Positions 22,072-30,192 of a DNA stretch of 64,000 nucleotides are shown piece by piece. The DNA is from Microbacterium sp. BR1 (GTDB lineage: Bacteria > Actinomycetota > Actinomycetes > Actinomycetales > Microbacteriaceae). Position 1 is the stretch's first letter, and each line of letters opens with the position of its first letter. The translations under genes and the position numbers were made by a program. Under the pieces are notes generated by a model. The model worked only from the letters and a program-made list of their open reading frames with translations, made no database searches and had not been told where the DNA came from. The DNA lies in contig NZ_NMUN01000002.1 in assembly GCF_002812725.1 (NCBI RefSeq), positions 368,961-432,960 of the forward strand. The letters are read 5' to 3'.

Positions 22072-22133
22072 GACAGGTTTCCCCTCGGTGAAGCCCCTAG
22101 CCTATGGGTGTCCCGCCAACGCGAAGGAACGCC

Positions 22134-23354
22134 ATGATGAAGTCGCTCGGAGCCGTCGCCCTGCTCGGGGTGTCGGCCCTCGTCCTCGCGGGTTGCACGG
22201 CGGACGGCGAATCCGCCGAGATTCGCGTCTGGCTCGTCGGTACCGAGACACCGCAAGAGGCGCGCGACTACCTGATCGAGACATTCGCGGACGAGTACCC
22301 GGGTTCGACCATCCTGATCGAAGAACAGACGAGGGACGGGCTCGTCGACACACTGGCCGCTGGCCTGTCGAGCGCGGATGGCCCCGACATCGTCGAGTTC
22401 GGCGCCGCACTGGCCCCTGCCTTCACCTCGAGCGGCGCGCTGCTCGACCTCACGGACGACTACGACGCGCTCGGGGGCGATGATCTGCTCCCCGGCCAGG
22501 TCGTCGCGGGAACCCACGATGGGGCATTCTTCGCTCCGCCGCTCTTCGCGAAGGCCCGCGCCGTGTTCGCCGACCCAGCGCTCGTGGGGGCGGCGCCCGC
22601 GACGCTCGACGAGTTCGTGACGACGGCCAAGACCCTGACGGCGGCCAACCCCGGCACCTCCGGCCTGTACTTCGCCGGCCGCGACTGGCAGAGCGCGCTG
22701 CCCTTCATCTGGGCGCACGGCGGTGAGGTCGCGGTGGACCAGGGGGGCGTGTGGGACGCGCAACTGAGCTCGGATCCCTCGGTGGCCGGGCTGCTTCAGG
22801 TGCAGGACTTGATGATCAACGCCTCGCTCGCCCCGCGGGACGGCGACAACGCCGAACCCTGGGTCGCCTACTGCGAGAAGCGGGCCATCCAGTTCTCGGC
22901 ACCGGCCCGGGCCCTCGAACTCGCGAGCGCGTGCGAGTCGGCGACCCCGCAGCCCTCCCCGTTCGTGTACGCGCTGCCGGGCCGGGAGGGCGGAACCGCC
23001 CCGGTTCTGGCGGACGGATCGAACATCGGCATCTCGGCCGCGTCCGAGCATCCGGGACTCGCGAGGAGTGCGCTGAAGATCATGCTGAGCGACGAGTTTC
23101 AGATGCTCTACGGCGAAAGCGGCCTGGTTCCCGCCAAGACATCGCTCGCCCCGGCGCTCGGTGATTCTCCCGCGGCGGTCGCGTTCGCCGCGGTCGCGGG
23201 CAGCGCCCGACTCACGCCCGCGTCGCCGAGGTGGGCCGAGGTCGAGGCATCCGGTGTGCTCGAGGAGCTCATGGGCCAGATCGCGATCGGCGGGGACATC
23301 GCGGCGCTCGCGGCAGCGGCCGACCTGCAGATCGAGGCGGTCCTGAACGGCTGA
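22134..23354 (+). CDS. Extracellular solute-binding lipoprotein (family 1, sugar-type)
   Basis: 406 residues. Signal peptide with lipobox 'LAGC' (Cys20), then a periplasmic-binding fold: 'IRVWLVGTETPQEARDYL', 'ADGPDIVEFG', 'AFFAPPLFAKARAVFADP', 'ALPFIWAHGGEV' and 'PGLARSALKIML'. This is the pattern of sugar/polyol ABC importer binding proteins, tethered to the membrane outside the cell. No permease or ATPase genes lie next to it, so it either serves distant transporters or is an orphan. The ATG at 22134 (or 22137) has AAGGA at proper spacing; a TAGCCT -10 box lies at 22098-22103. Confidence 0.9.
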   Translation: MMKSLGAVALLGVSALVLAGCTADGESAEIRVWLVGTETPQEARDYLIETFADEYPGSTILIEEQTRDGLVDTLAAGLSSADGPDIVEFGAALAPAFTSSGALLDLTDDYDALGGDDLLPGQVVAGTHDGAFFAPPLFAKARAVFADPALVGAAPATLDEFVTTAKTLTAANPGTSGLYFAGRDWQSALPFIWAHGGEVAVDQGGVWDAQLSSDPSVAGLLQVQDLMINASLAPRDGDNAEPWVAYCEKRAIQFSAPARALELASACESATPQPSPFVYALPGREGGTAPVLADGSNIGISAASEHPGLARSALKIMLSDEFQMLYGESGLVPAKTSLAPALGDSPAAVAFAAVAGSARLTPASPRWAEVEASGVLEELMGQIAIGGDIAALAAAADLQIEAVLNG

Positions 23355-23380
23355 CGCGGTGCCCTTGGGACCCGCCGGGC

Positions 23381-24802
23381 TCAGGGGGCGAAGACCTTGC
23401 CCGGATTCAGGATGCCGAGCGGATCGAACACCCGCGCGATATCACGCTGCAGGGCCCACTGATCGTCGCCGAGCTCGTCGGCCAGCCAGCGTCGCTTGAG
23501 GGTACCGATGCCGTGCTCGCCGGTGAGCGTGCCGTCCAGCGCCAGAGCAGCACGGAAGAGAGCATCCGCGGCCGCCCAGATGTGATCGGGCACCTCTTCT
23601 CCGTCGAACGTGAAGTTCGGATGCAGGTTGCCATCGCCCGCGTGCGCGACCGTCGGGATCGTCACGTCGTACTCGCGTTCGATGCGGGCGATCTCGCCGA
23701 ACATGGCCGCGAGCGCACTGCGGGGAACCGAGACATCCTCGATCAGCGTCGTCTTGCCGCGTGCCTCCATCGCCGGATGCATCGAGCGCCGGATCGTGAG
23801 CAGTCGCTCACCCTCGGCCCGGTCGCGCGACACCCGGACGGTGCCGCCGTTCGCCGCGAGCGTTGCGCCGATGACCTCGGCTTCGGCTCCCGCGGCCGGC
23901 CCGTCGGTCTGCACGATCAGTTGCGCGGCGCCGGGCGTCGGTGCCGGTATGCCGAGATACGAATGCGTGGATGCGAGGCTCGTCGCGTCCATGAGCTCCA
24001 TGATCGCGGGTTGCACGCCCGATGCCGTCACCGCTGCGGACGCGCGTGCTGCGGACTGCACGTCGCGGAAGGTCGCGGCGATCGTGCAGACGTCGCCGGG
24101 CACGAGTCGGCGGAGCTTGAGGGTCGCACCGACGACGACCCCGAGCGTGCCCTCCGAGCCGATGACGAGGGAGGTGAGGTCGAGTCCCGTCACCCCCTTC
24201 ACGGTGCGGTGCCCGAGACGCAGCAGGCGTCCGTCCGCGAGCACGATATCCACGCCCAGCACTGCGTCACGGACGACGCCGTACTTGGCGCAGAGCAGTC
24301 CGCCGGCACCCGTCGCGATGTTGCCGCCCACCGTCGAGATCGCCCGGCTCGCAGGATCGGGGGCCCACCACAGGTCGTGCGCGGCGAGTGCCGCGTTGAG
24401 ATCGGCATTGATGATTCCGGGCTCGACCACGGCGAGCAGGTCGTCGGGGCGCACCTCGAGGATCGCGTCCATCGACCGCATCGACAGCACGATCTCGCCG
24501 GGTCCGCCCATCGCGGCGCCGGCAAGGCCCGTGCCTGCTCCGCGGGTCACGACGGGTGTGCGCGTCGCGGTCGCGATACGCATGGTGCGTTGCACGTCGT
24601 CGACGGATCGCGCGTGAACGACGGCGAGCGGTCGGCCGGCCGTGCGGTGACCGGATTTGTCGGCGCGGGCGGCCTCGAGCGAGGCATCCGTCGTGTCGAC
24701 CCGTCCCGGAAGCTCGGCGCTCAAGAGGGCGACGACGTCGTCAGCCGTGGGTTCTGCGCGTTCCGTGCGGGCGTCGGTGGACACGTCGGGACCGGATGTC
24801 AC
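23381..24802 (-). CDS. FAD-binding oxidase, GlcD / D-lactate dehydrogenase type
   Basis: 473 residues. The N-terminal half is the PCMH-type FAD-binding domain: 'PVVTRGAGTGLAGAAMG', 'VEPGIINADLNAAL', 'ISTVGGNIATGAGG' and 'VIGSEGTLGVV'. The C-terminal half is the GlcD-type oxidase domain with 'HAGDGNLHPNF' and 'TGEHGIGTLKRRWL', ending in 'DPLGILNPGKVF'. Such enzymes oxidise D-2-hydroxyacids (D-lactate, glycolate) and pass electrons to flavin. The chosen GTG at 24802 overlaps the stop of the upstream YrdB-like gene (GTGA); a second GTG lies six codons further in. The two genes form a small leftward operon. Confidence 0.93.
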   Translation of the reverse strand: MTSGPDVSTDARTERAEPTADDVVALLSAELPGRVDTTDASLEAARADKSGHRTAGRPLAVVHARSVDDVQRTMRIATATRTPVVTRGAGTGLAGAAMGGPGEIVLSMRSMDAILEVRPDDLLAVVEPGIINADLNAALAAHDLWWAPDPASRAISTVGGNIATGAGGLLCAKYGVVRDAVLGVDIVLADGRLLRLGHRTVKGVTGLDLTSLVIGSEGTLGVVVGATLKLRRLVPGDVCTIAATFRDVQSAARASAAVTASGVQPAIMELMDATSLASTHSYLGIPAPTPGAAQLIVQTDGPAAGAEAEVIGATLAANGGTVRVSRDRAEGERLLTIRRSMHPAMEARGKTTLIEDVSVPRSALAAMFGEIARIEREYDVTIPTVAHAGDGNLHPNFTFDGEEVPDHIWAAADALFRAALALDGTLTGEHGIGTLKRRWLADELGDDQWALQRDIARVFDPLGILNPGKVFAP

Positions 24803-25209
24803 GCGAAGCGTCGTCGTCCGACGACGAGTCCGGTCGTGACGGCCACCACACCGAAGGCGAGGCCGATCCAGGGCTGCCCGACACTCCACCACGCGAGGGT
24901 CGCGCTCACGAAGATCAACAGCTCGATGAACGCCGCGACGAACGGATGCACGGCGACGACGGCGCGGGGAGAGAGGAAGAGCGCCCAGACGAGGATCGCG
25001 AAGAGGGGCGCGCCGATGCCGAAGACGAGGTTCCAGGGGAAGGCGAATGCGAGGAAGCCCCACAGGGCGAGCGTTCCGAATGCGACGAGCTCGGTCAGCA
25101 GTCGCACGACATCGATGACCCCGGGCCGTTCGACCATCCCCGGCGCACGCCCCGCTGGCGGGGTCGCTGTCGGCTGAGGTGCGCCGTCGAGCGCGGACGA
25201 GTCGGTCAT
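24799..25209 (-). CDS. YrdB-like (DUF2568) small membrane protein
   Basis: 136 residues: a polar N-terminus of about 30 residues and then four membrane helices. 'LLTELVAFGTLALWGF', 'FGIGAPLFAILVWALFLSP', 'VHPFVAAFIELLIF' and 'WIGLAFGVVAVTTGLVVGRR' match the DUF2568/YrdB family. Function unknown. The ATG at 25209 has an AGTCTA (TAGACT on the minus strand) -10 box six bases upstream and no ribosome-binding site, so the transcript is likely leaderless. It is translationally coupled to the oxidase gene. Confidence 0.88.
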   Translation of the reverse strand: MTDSSALDGAPQPTATPPAGRAPGMVERPGVIDVVRLLTELVAFGTLALWGFLAFAFPWNLVFGIGAPLFAILVWALFLSPRAVVAVHPFVAAFIELLIFVSATLAWWSVGQPWIGLAFGVVAVTTGLVVGRRRFA

Positions 25210-25231
25210 CGTTCCAGTCTACGAGCGGCGG

Positions 25232-27022
25232 CTAGTACGACCGATCCCAGGCCCGGGGAGACGAACCCGCGACCTCGATCGGTGCCCCGGACGCCGGGGC
25301 GTAACGGACGGTCATGGGGGAGAAGTAGTACTCGAGAGGATTCAACGGAACGTACAGGTGCCCGGTGTCCGGTCCGAGCAGGAGCGTGGCTCGCGTGACC
25401 GAGCCGATGTCGATCGACAGGACGGCGCCTTCTTGGCCGAGCACTTCGATATCGAGTCCGTAGTCGAAGCTCTCGACGTCCATCCGGCCCGTGATGGCGA
25501 ATGCCGTGGGTCCGCCCGCGGGGAGCGTCGGCTGGTCCGGGTCTACCGGGTCTACCGGGTCGACGGGGTCGACGGGGTCGACGGGGTCGACGGGGTCGAC
25601 GGGGTCGACCGGGTCGACGGGATCGACGGGGTCGACCGGTTTCGCGGGGATGCTTGGCGCGACGGGAGCGGGGGGCGGTGCTGCATCGGGGGCCGTCGGC
25701 CGGGGCCGACTCTCGCGAGGGGGCGCCACGCGTGGTGCGGCGGAGACGTCTTCCGGTGCGGGAGACGACGTCAGGGGAACGACCGTCTCGGTTGACGGGA
25801 GCGCGGACGGTGACGGGCCGGATCCGGGTGCCGCGGTCGAGGGGGCCACGGCATCCGTCGCCGGCGGTTCGGGCGCGCCGCGCCCGGCGGCCCCCGTATC
25901 CGAGGCGGGGGCGAAGATCGAGGGCCCCACCGTGACCACGATGACGGTTCCCGCGGTCACGAGTGTTCCCACCGCGATGGCGACGGCGAGCCCGGCCCCG
26001 GAGAAGATTCCCCCCGCACTCGTTGCTGCCGCGCCGGCGGCGACGCCAGCCGCTGACGACCCGGCGCCCGCCGCGGATGCCGCCGACGAGCCCGCGCCCG
26101 CACCCGGCGCGCCGACGCCACCCGCGGCGCTCGTGCCCGCACCGACGCTTCCGCTCCCGACCGCCACCGCTCCGGGGGTGATGGCCGAAGGCATGGCCGC
26201 GAGCGCGATGACCGGCGCGCTTCCGCCCTGCAACGTCGCGAGATAGCTCGTGGCGCCAGCGATGCCGATGGTCAGGGGGAGCAACACCAGGGCGAGGCGG
26301 GACGAGACATCCTTCGCCTCGGCCGCCACGATCGTGCAGCGCGAGCATTCGTGCAGGTGGTCGTCCACCCGACGCGTGTCGCGGGGACCGAGGTTGCCGC
26401 GAGCGTAGGCACCGAGCCGTTCGATCGTCCACTGGCAGTCCGAGTCGTCTGCGACGCTCTGCAGGTGCGCCTGGATCCAGGCCTCGCGAAGCCCCTCGCG
26501 CGCACGGAACGCGAGCTGCGCGACAGCTGCCGGTTTGAGCCCGAGGAGGGGTGCGATCTCGGCGGGCTTCATCCCCTCGATTTCGGAGTACCAGAGCACT
26601 TCTTGCCAACGGGTGGGCAGGCTGCGGAACGCGCGATGCGTCAGCCCGCGATCGAGCGCATCCGCCGTCGCCTCGTCGGTCGACGCGGGGTCTTCCATCG
26701 CGTCGATCTCGTCGATCGCCGTTTCCTGACGCGCTCGTCCCCAGCCCGCGGCCGTGTTGCGGATGCTGGTGAACAGATACGCGCGGAACGAGCCCGTGGG
26801 GCCGCCGCCCCTGCGGATGGACTGATAGATCCGGGCGTAGGCCTCTTGGACGAGGTCATCGGCGTCGAGCGAACTCGTGATCGACCGCGCGACGGTGATG
26901 CCGGAACGGTAGTGGCGTCGCCAGAGCTCGGCGTAGGCGCCGCGGTCCCCCGACCGGGCGCGCAGCACGAGATCCGCATCAGCCTCGCTCGTCGGCGTCG
27001 TGTCGACGTCGTCGCTCTCCAT
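25232..27022 (-). CDS. ECF sigma factor fused to zinc-finger anti-sigma domain, membrane segment and (PVD)n extracellular part
   Basis: 596 residues in one continuous frame. Residues about 20-185 are an ECF sigma factor: region 2 ('LDADDLVQEAYARIYQSI', 'FRAYLFTSIRNTA') and region 4 ('LPTRWQEVLWYSEIEGMKPAEIAPLLGLKPAAV'). Residues about 205-240 form an anti-sigma zinc finger, 'HLHECSRC' (H-x3-C-x2-C). Two hydrophobic stretches follow: about 245-265 and a stronger one, 'GLAVAIAVGTLVTAGTVIVV'-like. After these come a Pro/Ala/Ser-rich region, eleven PVD repeats and a C-terminal domain of about 100 residues ending near 'YYFSPMTVRYAP'. Only one strongly hydrophobic span is certain, so topology is inferred. 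The sigma domain would be tethered and self-inhibited until an outside signal or cleavage acts. The ATG at 27022 has AGGGGAA upstream. Confidence 0.88.
   Translation of the reverse strand: MESDDVDTTPTSEADADLVLRARSGDRGAYAELWRRHYRSGITVARSITSSLDADDLVQEAYARIYQSIRRGGGPTGSFRAYLFTSIRNTAAGWGRARQETAIDEIDAMEDPASTDEATADALDRGLTHRAFRSLPTRWQEVLWYSEIEGMKPAEIAPLLGLKPAAVAQLAFRAREGLREAWIQAHLQSVADDSDCQWTIERLGAYARGNLGPRDTRRVDDHLHECSRCTIVAAEAKDVSSRLALVLLPLTIGIAGATSYLATLQGGSAPVIALAAMPSAITPGAVAVGSGSVGAGTSAAGGVGAPGAGAGSSAASAAGAGSSAAGVAAGAAATSAGGIFSGAGLAVAIAVGTLVTAGTVIVVTVGPSIFAPASDTGAAGRGAPEPPATDAVAPSTAAPGSGPSPSALPSTETVVPLTSSPAPEDVSAAPRVAPPRESRPRPTAPDAAPPPAPVAPSIPAKPVDPVDPVDPVDPVDPVDPVDPVDPVDPVDPVDPDQPTLPAGGPTAFAITGRMDVESFDYGLDIEVLGQEGAVLSIDIGSVTRATLLLGPDTGHLYVPLNPLEYYFSPMTVRYAPASGAPIEVAGSSPRAWDRSY
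25541..25639. repeat. Eleven tandem 9-bp units encoding (Pro-Val-Asp)11
   Basis: Eleven 9-base units of the type gtcgacggg on the + strand (cccgtcgac on the coding strand) with only third-position or single-base variants. The five central units are identical, which points to recent slippage. Because the unit is a multiple of three, copy-number changes would alter stalk length without breaking the sigma-facter gene's frame. Confidence 0.97.
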
Positions 27023-27471
27023 ACCGATTCCCCTGCATTCGTCATGTCGGCCCCGTCGGTCCCCGAATCCGTCACGTGCGTCTCATGGAAGAGACGCACG
27101 TCTGGATGATCTATGACGCGGTTCTCTCCATTCTCACCCGCCGCCGTGACGAGAGCAGACGGTGGGCGTCTGTCGCGCCGCGCGGGCGACGTTCGGGGCC
27201 ATCTCGGGGCCGGTTTGCGGACGCCCCGGAAAAAGATCGCGAAGTCGCGTAATGAACTGCCGGGCATCGCATCTCTTGGGTGAGAGACGCGCTTCGCTTC
27301 ATTCCGGGGGGAAGGAGCGAAGTCGCTGCGGCGCCGAGCGTCGCAGCCGCGGGGCGCGGTTTCGGAGAGTCATCCGGGGGGAGGCTGATCCGAACCGCCC
27401 CCCGCCTCATCTCGATGTCGGATGCTTCGTTAAACCGCAGGGCTGACGACGGGGCATCCGCTAGACTCGCG
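27023..27471. other. 450-base gap between the sigma-fusion gene and the glyA riboswitch
   Basis: No convincing gene is seen. The open frames here lack ribosome-binding sites and have atypical Arg/Ser-rich composition. The left end holds the sigma-gene promoter and the 27074-27101 palindrome. A CGCTTCGCT...AGCGAAG stem lies near 27290-27330. The right end holds the glyA -10 box TAGACT (27462-27467). The remainder shows nothing I can assign. Confidence 0.6.
27074..27101. promoter_or_regulatory. Perfect 11-bp inverted repeat at the start of the sigma-fusion transcript
   Basis: ACGTGCGTCTC (27074-27084), six-base spacer, GAGACGCACGT (27091-27101). On the minus strand a possible -10 box, ATAGAT (27109-27114), lies directly upstream, so the repeat would be the first bases of the mRNA: either an operator at the start site or a 5' hairpin. 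Confidence 0.5.
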
Positions 27472-27546
27472 GTGTCGCGACTGGCGTTCGGGTGGGTGAC
27501 CACCGGGGAGCGACTGACTACGGCATTCGACCGCTCGCCTGGGCCG
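27472..27546 (+). ncRNA. ZTP (pfl) riboswitch upstream of glyA
   Basis: The -10 box TAGACT at 27462-27467 predicts transcription starting at about 27474. The RNA then contains the conserved parts of the ZTP riboswitch: GCGACTGGCG (about 27477-27486), CCACCGGGGAGCG (27500-27512) and the 3' pseudoknot segment CCGCTCGCCTGGGC (27531-27544). ZTP/ZMP accumulates when 10-formyl-tetrahydrofolate is short, and the switch typically turns on one-carbon genes such as glyA and folD. The start codon and GGAGG lie about 30-40 bases downstream and no clear terminator intervenes, so control may be at translation (inference). I cannot run a covariance model here. Confidence 0.85.
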
Positions 27547-27586
27547 ATGCGGAATTTCTGCCGATGCCGTCGTCCTGGAGGTTGCT

Positions 27587-28861
27587 GTGATCGATCCGCT
27601 CTTCAACGCCCCGCTCTCCGAAGTCGATCCCGAGATCGCGCAGGTCCTGCAGCGCGAGCTCGACCGCCAGCGCGGTTACCTCGAGATGATCGCATCCGAG
27701 AACTTCGTGCCCGTCTCGGTGCTCGAGTCGCAGGGCTCGGTGCTGACGAACAAGTACGCCGAGGGATACCCGGGACGCCGCTACTACGGCGGATGCGAAG
27801 AGGTCGACGTCGCCGAAGAGCTCGCGATCGAGCGCGCCAAGAGCCTGTTCGGCGCGGCATTCGCGAACGTCCAGCCGCACTCGGGGGCGACCGCGAACGC
27901 CGCCGTGCTGCACGCGATCGCGCGCCCCGGCGACACGCTGCTCGGCCTCTCGCTCGACCACGGCGGACACCTGACGCACGGCATGAAGATCAACTTCTCG
28001 GGCCGCCTGTTCGACATCGTCGCGTACGGCGTCGACGCCGAGACATCCCTCATCGACATGGACGAGGTCCGCGCGCTCGCCGTCGAGCACAAGCCGAAGG
28101 TGATCATCGCGGGCTGGTCGGCGTACCCGCGCCAGCTCGACTTCGCTCGGTTCCGCGAGATCGCCGATGAGGTCGGCGCGTACCTGTGGGTCGATATGGC
28201 GCACTTCGCGGGGCTCGTCGCCGCGGGCCTGCACCCCTCGCCGTTCCCGCACGCGCATGTCGTGTCGTCCACGGTGCACAAGACGATCGGCGGACCGCGC
28301 TCGGGATTCATCCTGACGAACGATCCCGACCTGGCGAAGAAGATCAACACGGCGGTGTTCCCGGGTCAGCAGGGCGGACCGCTCATGCACGTGATCGCGG
28401 CCAAGGCGACGGCGTTCAAGCTCGCCGCGACCCCCGCGTTCCGCGACCGCCAGGAGCGCACCGTCCGCGGCGCGCACATCCTGGCCGAGCGTCTGACGCA
28501 GCCGGATGTCTCGGCCGCGGGCATCAGCGTCCGCTCGGGCGGAACCGACGTCCACCTCGTGCTCGTCGACCTGCGCAACGCCCAGATCGACGGGATGCAG
28601 GCCGAGGACCTGCTGCACGAGATCCACATCACGGTCAACCGCAACTCGGTGCCGAACGACCCGCGCCCGCCCATGGTGACCTCGGGTCTGCGCATCGGTA
28701 CTCCGGCGCTCGCGACCCGCGGGTTCGGCGACGCGGAGTTCACCGAGGTCGCGGACATCATCGCGCAGGCCCTGCTGCCGGACGCCGACGTCGCGGCGCT
28801 GCGCACGCGCGTCGCGGCGCTGACGGCGGCGTTCCCGCTGTACCCGGGCCTCGAGCAGTAA
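27587..28861 (+). CDS. glyA: Serine hydroxymethyltransferase
   Basis: 424 residues, full length. PLP-dependent fold type I: '[36 protein letters not shown]'-type N-terminus and PLP lysine K232 in '[13 protein letters not shown]'. Interconverts serine and glycine while charging tetrahydrofolate with a one-carbon unit. The GTG start has GGAGG six bases upstream. It is the first gene after the ZTP riboswitch, which links its expression to folate status. folD lies 303 bases downstream in the same orientation with its own promoter region. Confidence 0.98.
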   Translation: MIDPLFNAPLSEVDPEIAQVLQRELDRQRGYLEMIASENFVPVSVLESQGSVLTNKYAEGYPGRRYYGGCEEVDVAEELAIERAKSLFGAAFANVQPHSGATANAAVLHAIARPGDTLLGLSLDHGGHLTHGMKINFSGRLFDIVAYGVDAETSLIDMDEVRALAVEHKPKVIIAGWSAYPRQLDFARFREIADEVGAYLWVDMAHFAGLVAAGLHPSPFPHAHVVSSTVHKTIGGPRSGFILTNDPDLAKKINTAVFPGQQGGPLMHVIAAKATAFKLAATPAFRDRQERTVRGAHILAERLTQPDVSAAGISVRSGGTDVHLVLVDLRNAQIDGMQAEDLLHEIHITVNRNSVPNDPRPPMVTSGLRIGTPALATRGFGDAEFTEVADIIAQALLPDADVAALRTRVAALTAAFPLYPGLEQ

Positions 28862-28894
28862 CCGGGCCCCGCCCGGGCCTGGCCGGTCGCGGCC

Positions 28895-29010
28895 GGCGGT
28901 CAACATTCCGGATGAATGTGCGGCGCCGCGCCGCGGTTCCCCGTGTTTCCGCGGCTTCGACGGTGGCCGTGGGTGCTCGTTCGCAGGCCTCTCCGGAATT
29001 CTGTGCGCCC
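28895..29010. repeat. Short element with CAACATTCCGGA-type terminal inverted repeats (copy 1)
   Basis: The left end, 28895-28912, contains CAACATTCCGGA. The right end, 28993-29010, reads TCCGGAATTCTGTGCGCC. The ends pair at 14 of 18 positions. The same end sequences flank a 90-base element at 42744-42835. It occupies the glyA-folD gap (28862-29164), which otherwise holds only GC-rich sequence and the folD promoter region (TAGAAT near 29063). Confidence 0.55.
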
Positions 29011-29164
29011 CACACCACGGCCGTTGCGTCTTCTGCCCTGGTGAGCGCGCCGCTCAGGGCCCTAGAATAACTATCGACATAGGTATTTCGGCCGGCCCCC
29101 GGGCCCCGGTCGGATACAGCGCAGTCCCGCAGCGAAGAAGCGCGGACGACCGACGGGAGAGACG

Positions 29165-30049
29165 ATGACGGCGAAGAAGCTGGACGGCAAGGCGACAGCG
29201 GCGGCGATCAAGGCCGAGCTGACCGAGAGGGTGGCGGCGCTCAAGGCGCGCGGGGTCAACCCCGGAATCGCGACCGTGCTGGTCGGCGCGGATCCGGGTT
29301 CGCAGCTGTACGTCGGTATGAAGCACCGTCAGTCCGAGGCGATCGGCATGAACTCGATCCAGATCGAGTTGCCCGCCGACGCGACCCAGCAGGACGTCGA
29401 GGAGGTCATCGATCGTCTCAACGCAGACCCGGCCTGCCACGGCTACATCGTGCAGCTGCCGCTGCCGAAGCACCTCGACACCGATGCGATCCTCGAGCGG
29501 ATCGATCCGGACAAGGATGCCGACGGCCTGCACCCGACCAACCTCGGCCGTCTCGTGCTGAACGTCAACGGCGAGATCACGTCACCCCTGCCCTGCACCC
29601 CGCGTGCGGTCATCGAGCTGCTGCGCCGCAGCGGCTACGACCTGGCGGGCAAGCACGTCGTCGTCGTCGGCCGCGGTGTGACGATCGGGCGCTCGATCGG
29701 CCTGTTGCTGACGCGGCGCGAGGTCAACGCGACCGTGACGCTGACCCACACCGGAACCCCGGACATCCCGTCGTTCATCCGTCAGGCGGATGTCGTGGTC
29801 GCGGCCGCGGGCGTCAAGCACCTCGTGCGTGCGGAGGACGTCAAGCCCGGTGCTGCGGTGCTCGACGTGGGCGTCACGCGCGGCGAGCCCGACCCCGAGA
29901 CGGGCAAGTCGGCCGTGTACGGCGATGTCGACCCGGCTGTCGCCGAGGTCGCCGGATGGCTCTCACCGAACCCCGGTGGCGTCGGCCCGATGACCGTCGC
30001 GCTGCTCATGACGAACGTGGTCGAGGCCGCGGAGCGCTCGATCGCCTGA
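29165..30049 (+). CDS. folD: Methylenetetrahydrofolate dehydrogenase / cyclohydrolase
   Basis: 294 residues, full length. Signatures: '[25 protein letters not shown]' with the catalytic Lys, '[13 protein letters not shown]', '[11 protein letters not shown]' and '[21 protein letters not shown]' (NADP site; the usual S-x-V-G-x-P is altered to 'GRGVTIGRS'). Oxidises 5,10-methylene- to 10-formyl-tetrahydrofolate, the donor used by PurN and PurH. The ATG has GGGAGAG upstream. Convergent with the next gene across a repeat module that may also terminate transcription. Confidence 0.97.
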   Translation: MTAKKLDGKATAAAIKAELTERVAALKARGVNPGIATVLVGADPGSQLYVGMKHRQSEAIGMNSIQIELPADATQQDVEEVIDRLNADPACHGYIVQLPLPKHLDTDAILERIDPDKDADGLHPTNLGRLVLNVNGEITSPLPCTPRAVIELLRRSGYDLAGKHVVVVGRGVTIGRSIGLLLTRREVNATVTLTHTGTPDIPSFIRQADVVVAAAGVKHLVRAEDVKPGAAVLDVGVTRGEPDPETGKSAVYGDVDPAVAEVAGWLSPNPGGVGPMTVALLMTNVVEAAERSIA

Positions 30050-30090
30050 CCCCGCGGGCCCGGTCTGCCCGGGGCATCCGCTATTCCGAC

Positions 30091-30156
30091 CGAAACACCC
30101 CTGGCGTCGCGAAACACCCTGTGTCTGGGGTGTCTCGTCCCGCCCGGGGTGTTTCG
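30091..30156. repeat. Nested inverted-repeat module, CGAAACACCCC x2 / GGGGTGTTTCG x2
   Basis: Direct copies start at 30091 and 30110 (19 bases apart). Inverted copies start at 30127 (GGGGTGTCTCG) and 30146 (GGGGTGTTTCG), again 19 apart. The whole folds into a nested double hairpin in the gap between convergent folD and the 30193-30750 gene, where it could serve as a bidirectional terminator. The design (two direct, two inverted words about 19 apart) matches the module at 45604. Confidence 0.75.
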
Positions 30157-30192
30157 CCGTGCTCGGGCGGGCGGGCGGTGTCCGGCGGCGCG

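Noticed and set aside
25541..25639. CRISPR-like or satellite array
   Set aside because: The 9-bp units have no spacers and encode an in-frame PVD repeat within the sigma-factor fusion.
27111..27503. Leftward open frame of 130 residues upstream of glyA
   Set aside because: It overlaps the ZTP riboswitch and glyA promoter, has Arg/Ser/Ala-rich random composition and no ribosome-binding site.
29050..29164. A second ZTP riboswitch before folD
   Set aside because: The conserved CACCGGGGAG and CGCCTGGGC segments are absent; only a promoter-like region and GC-rich stem are visible.
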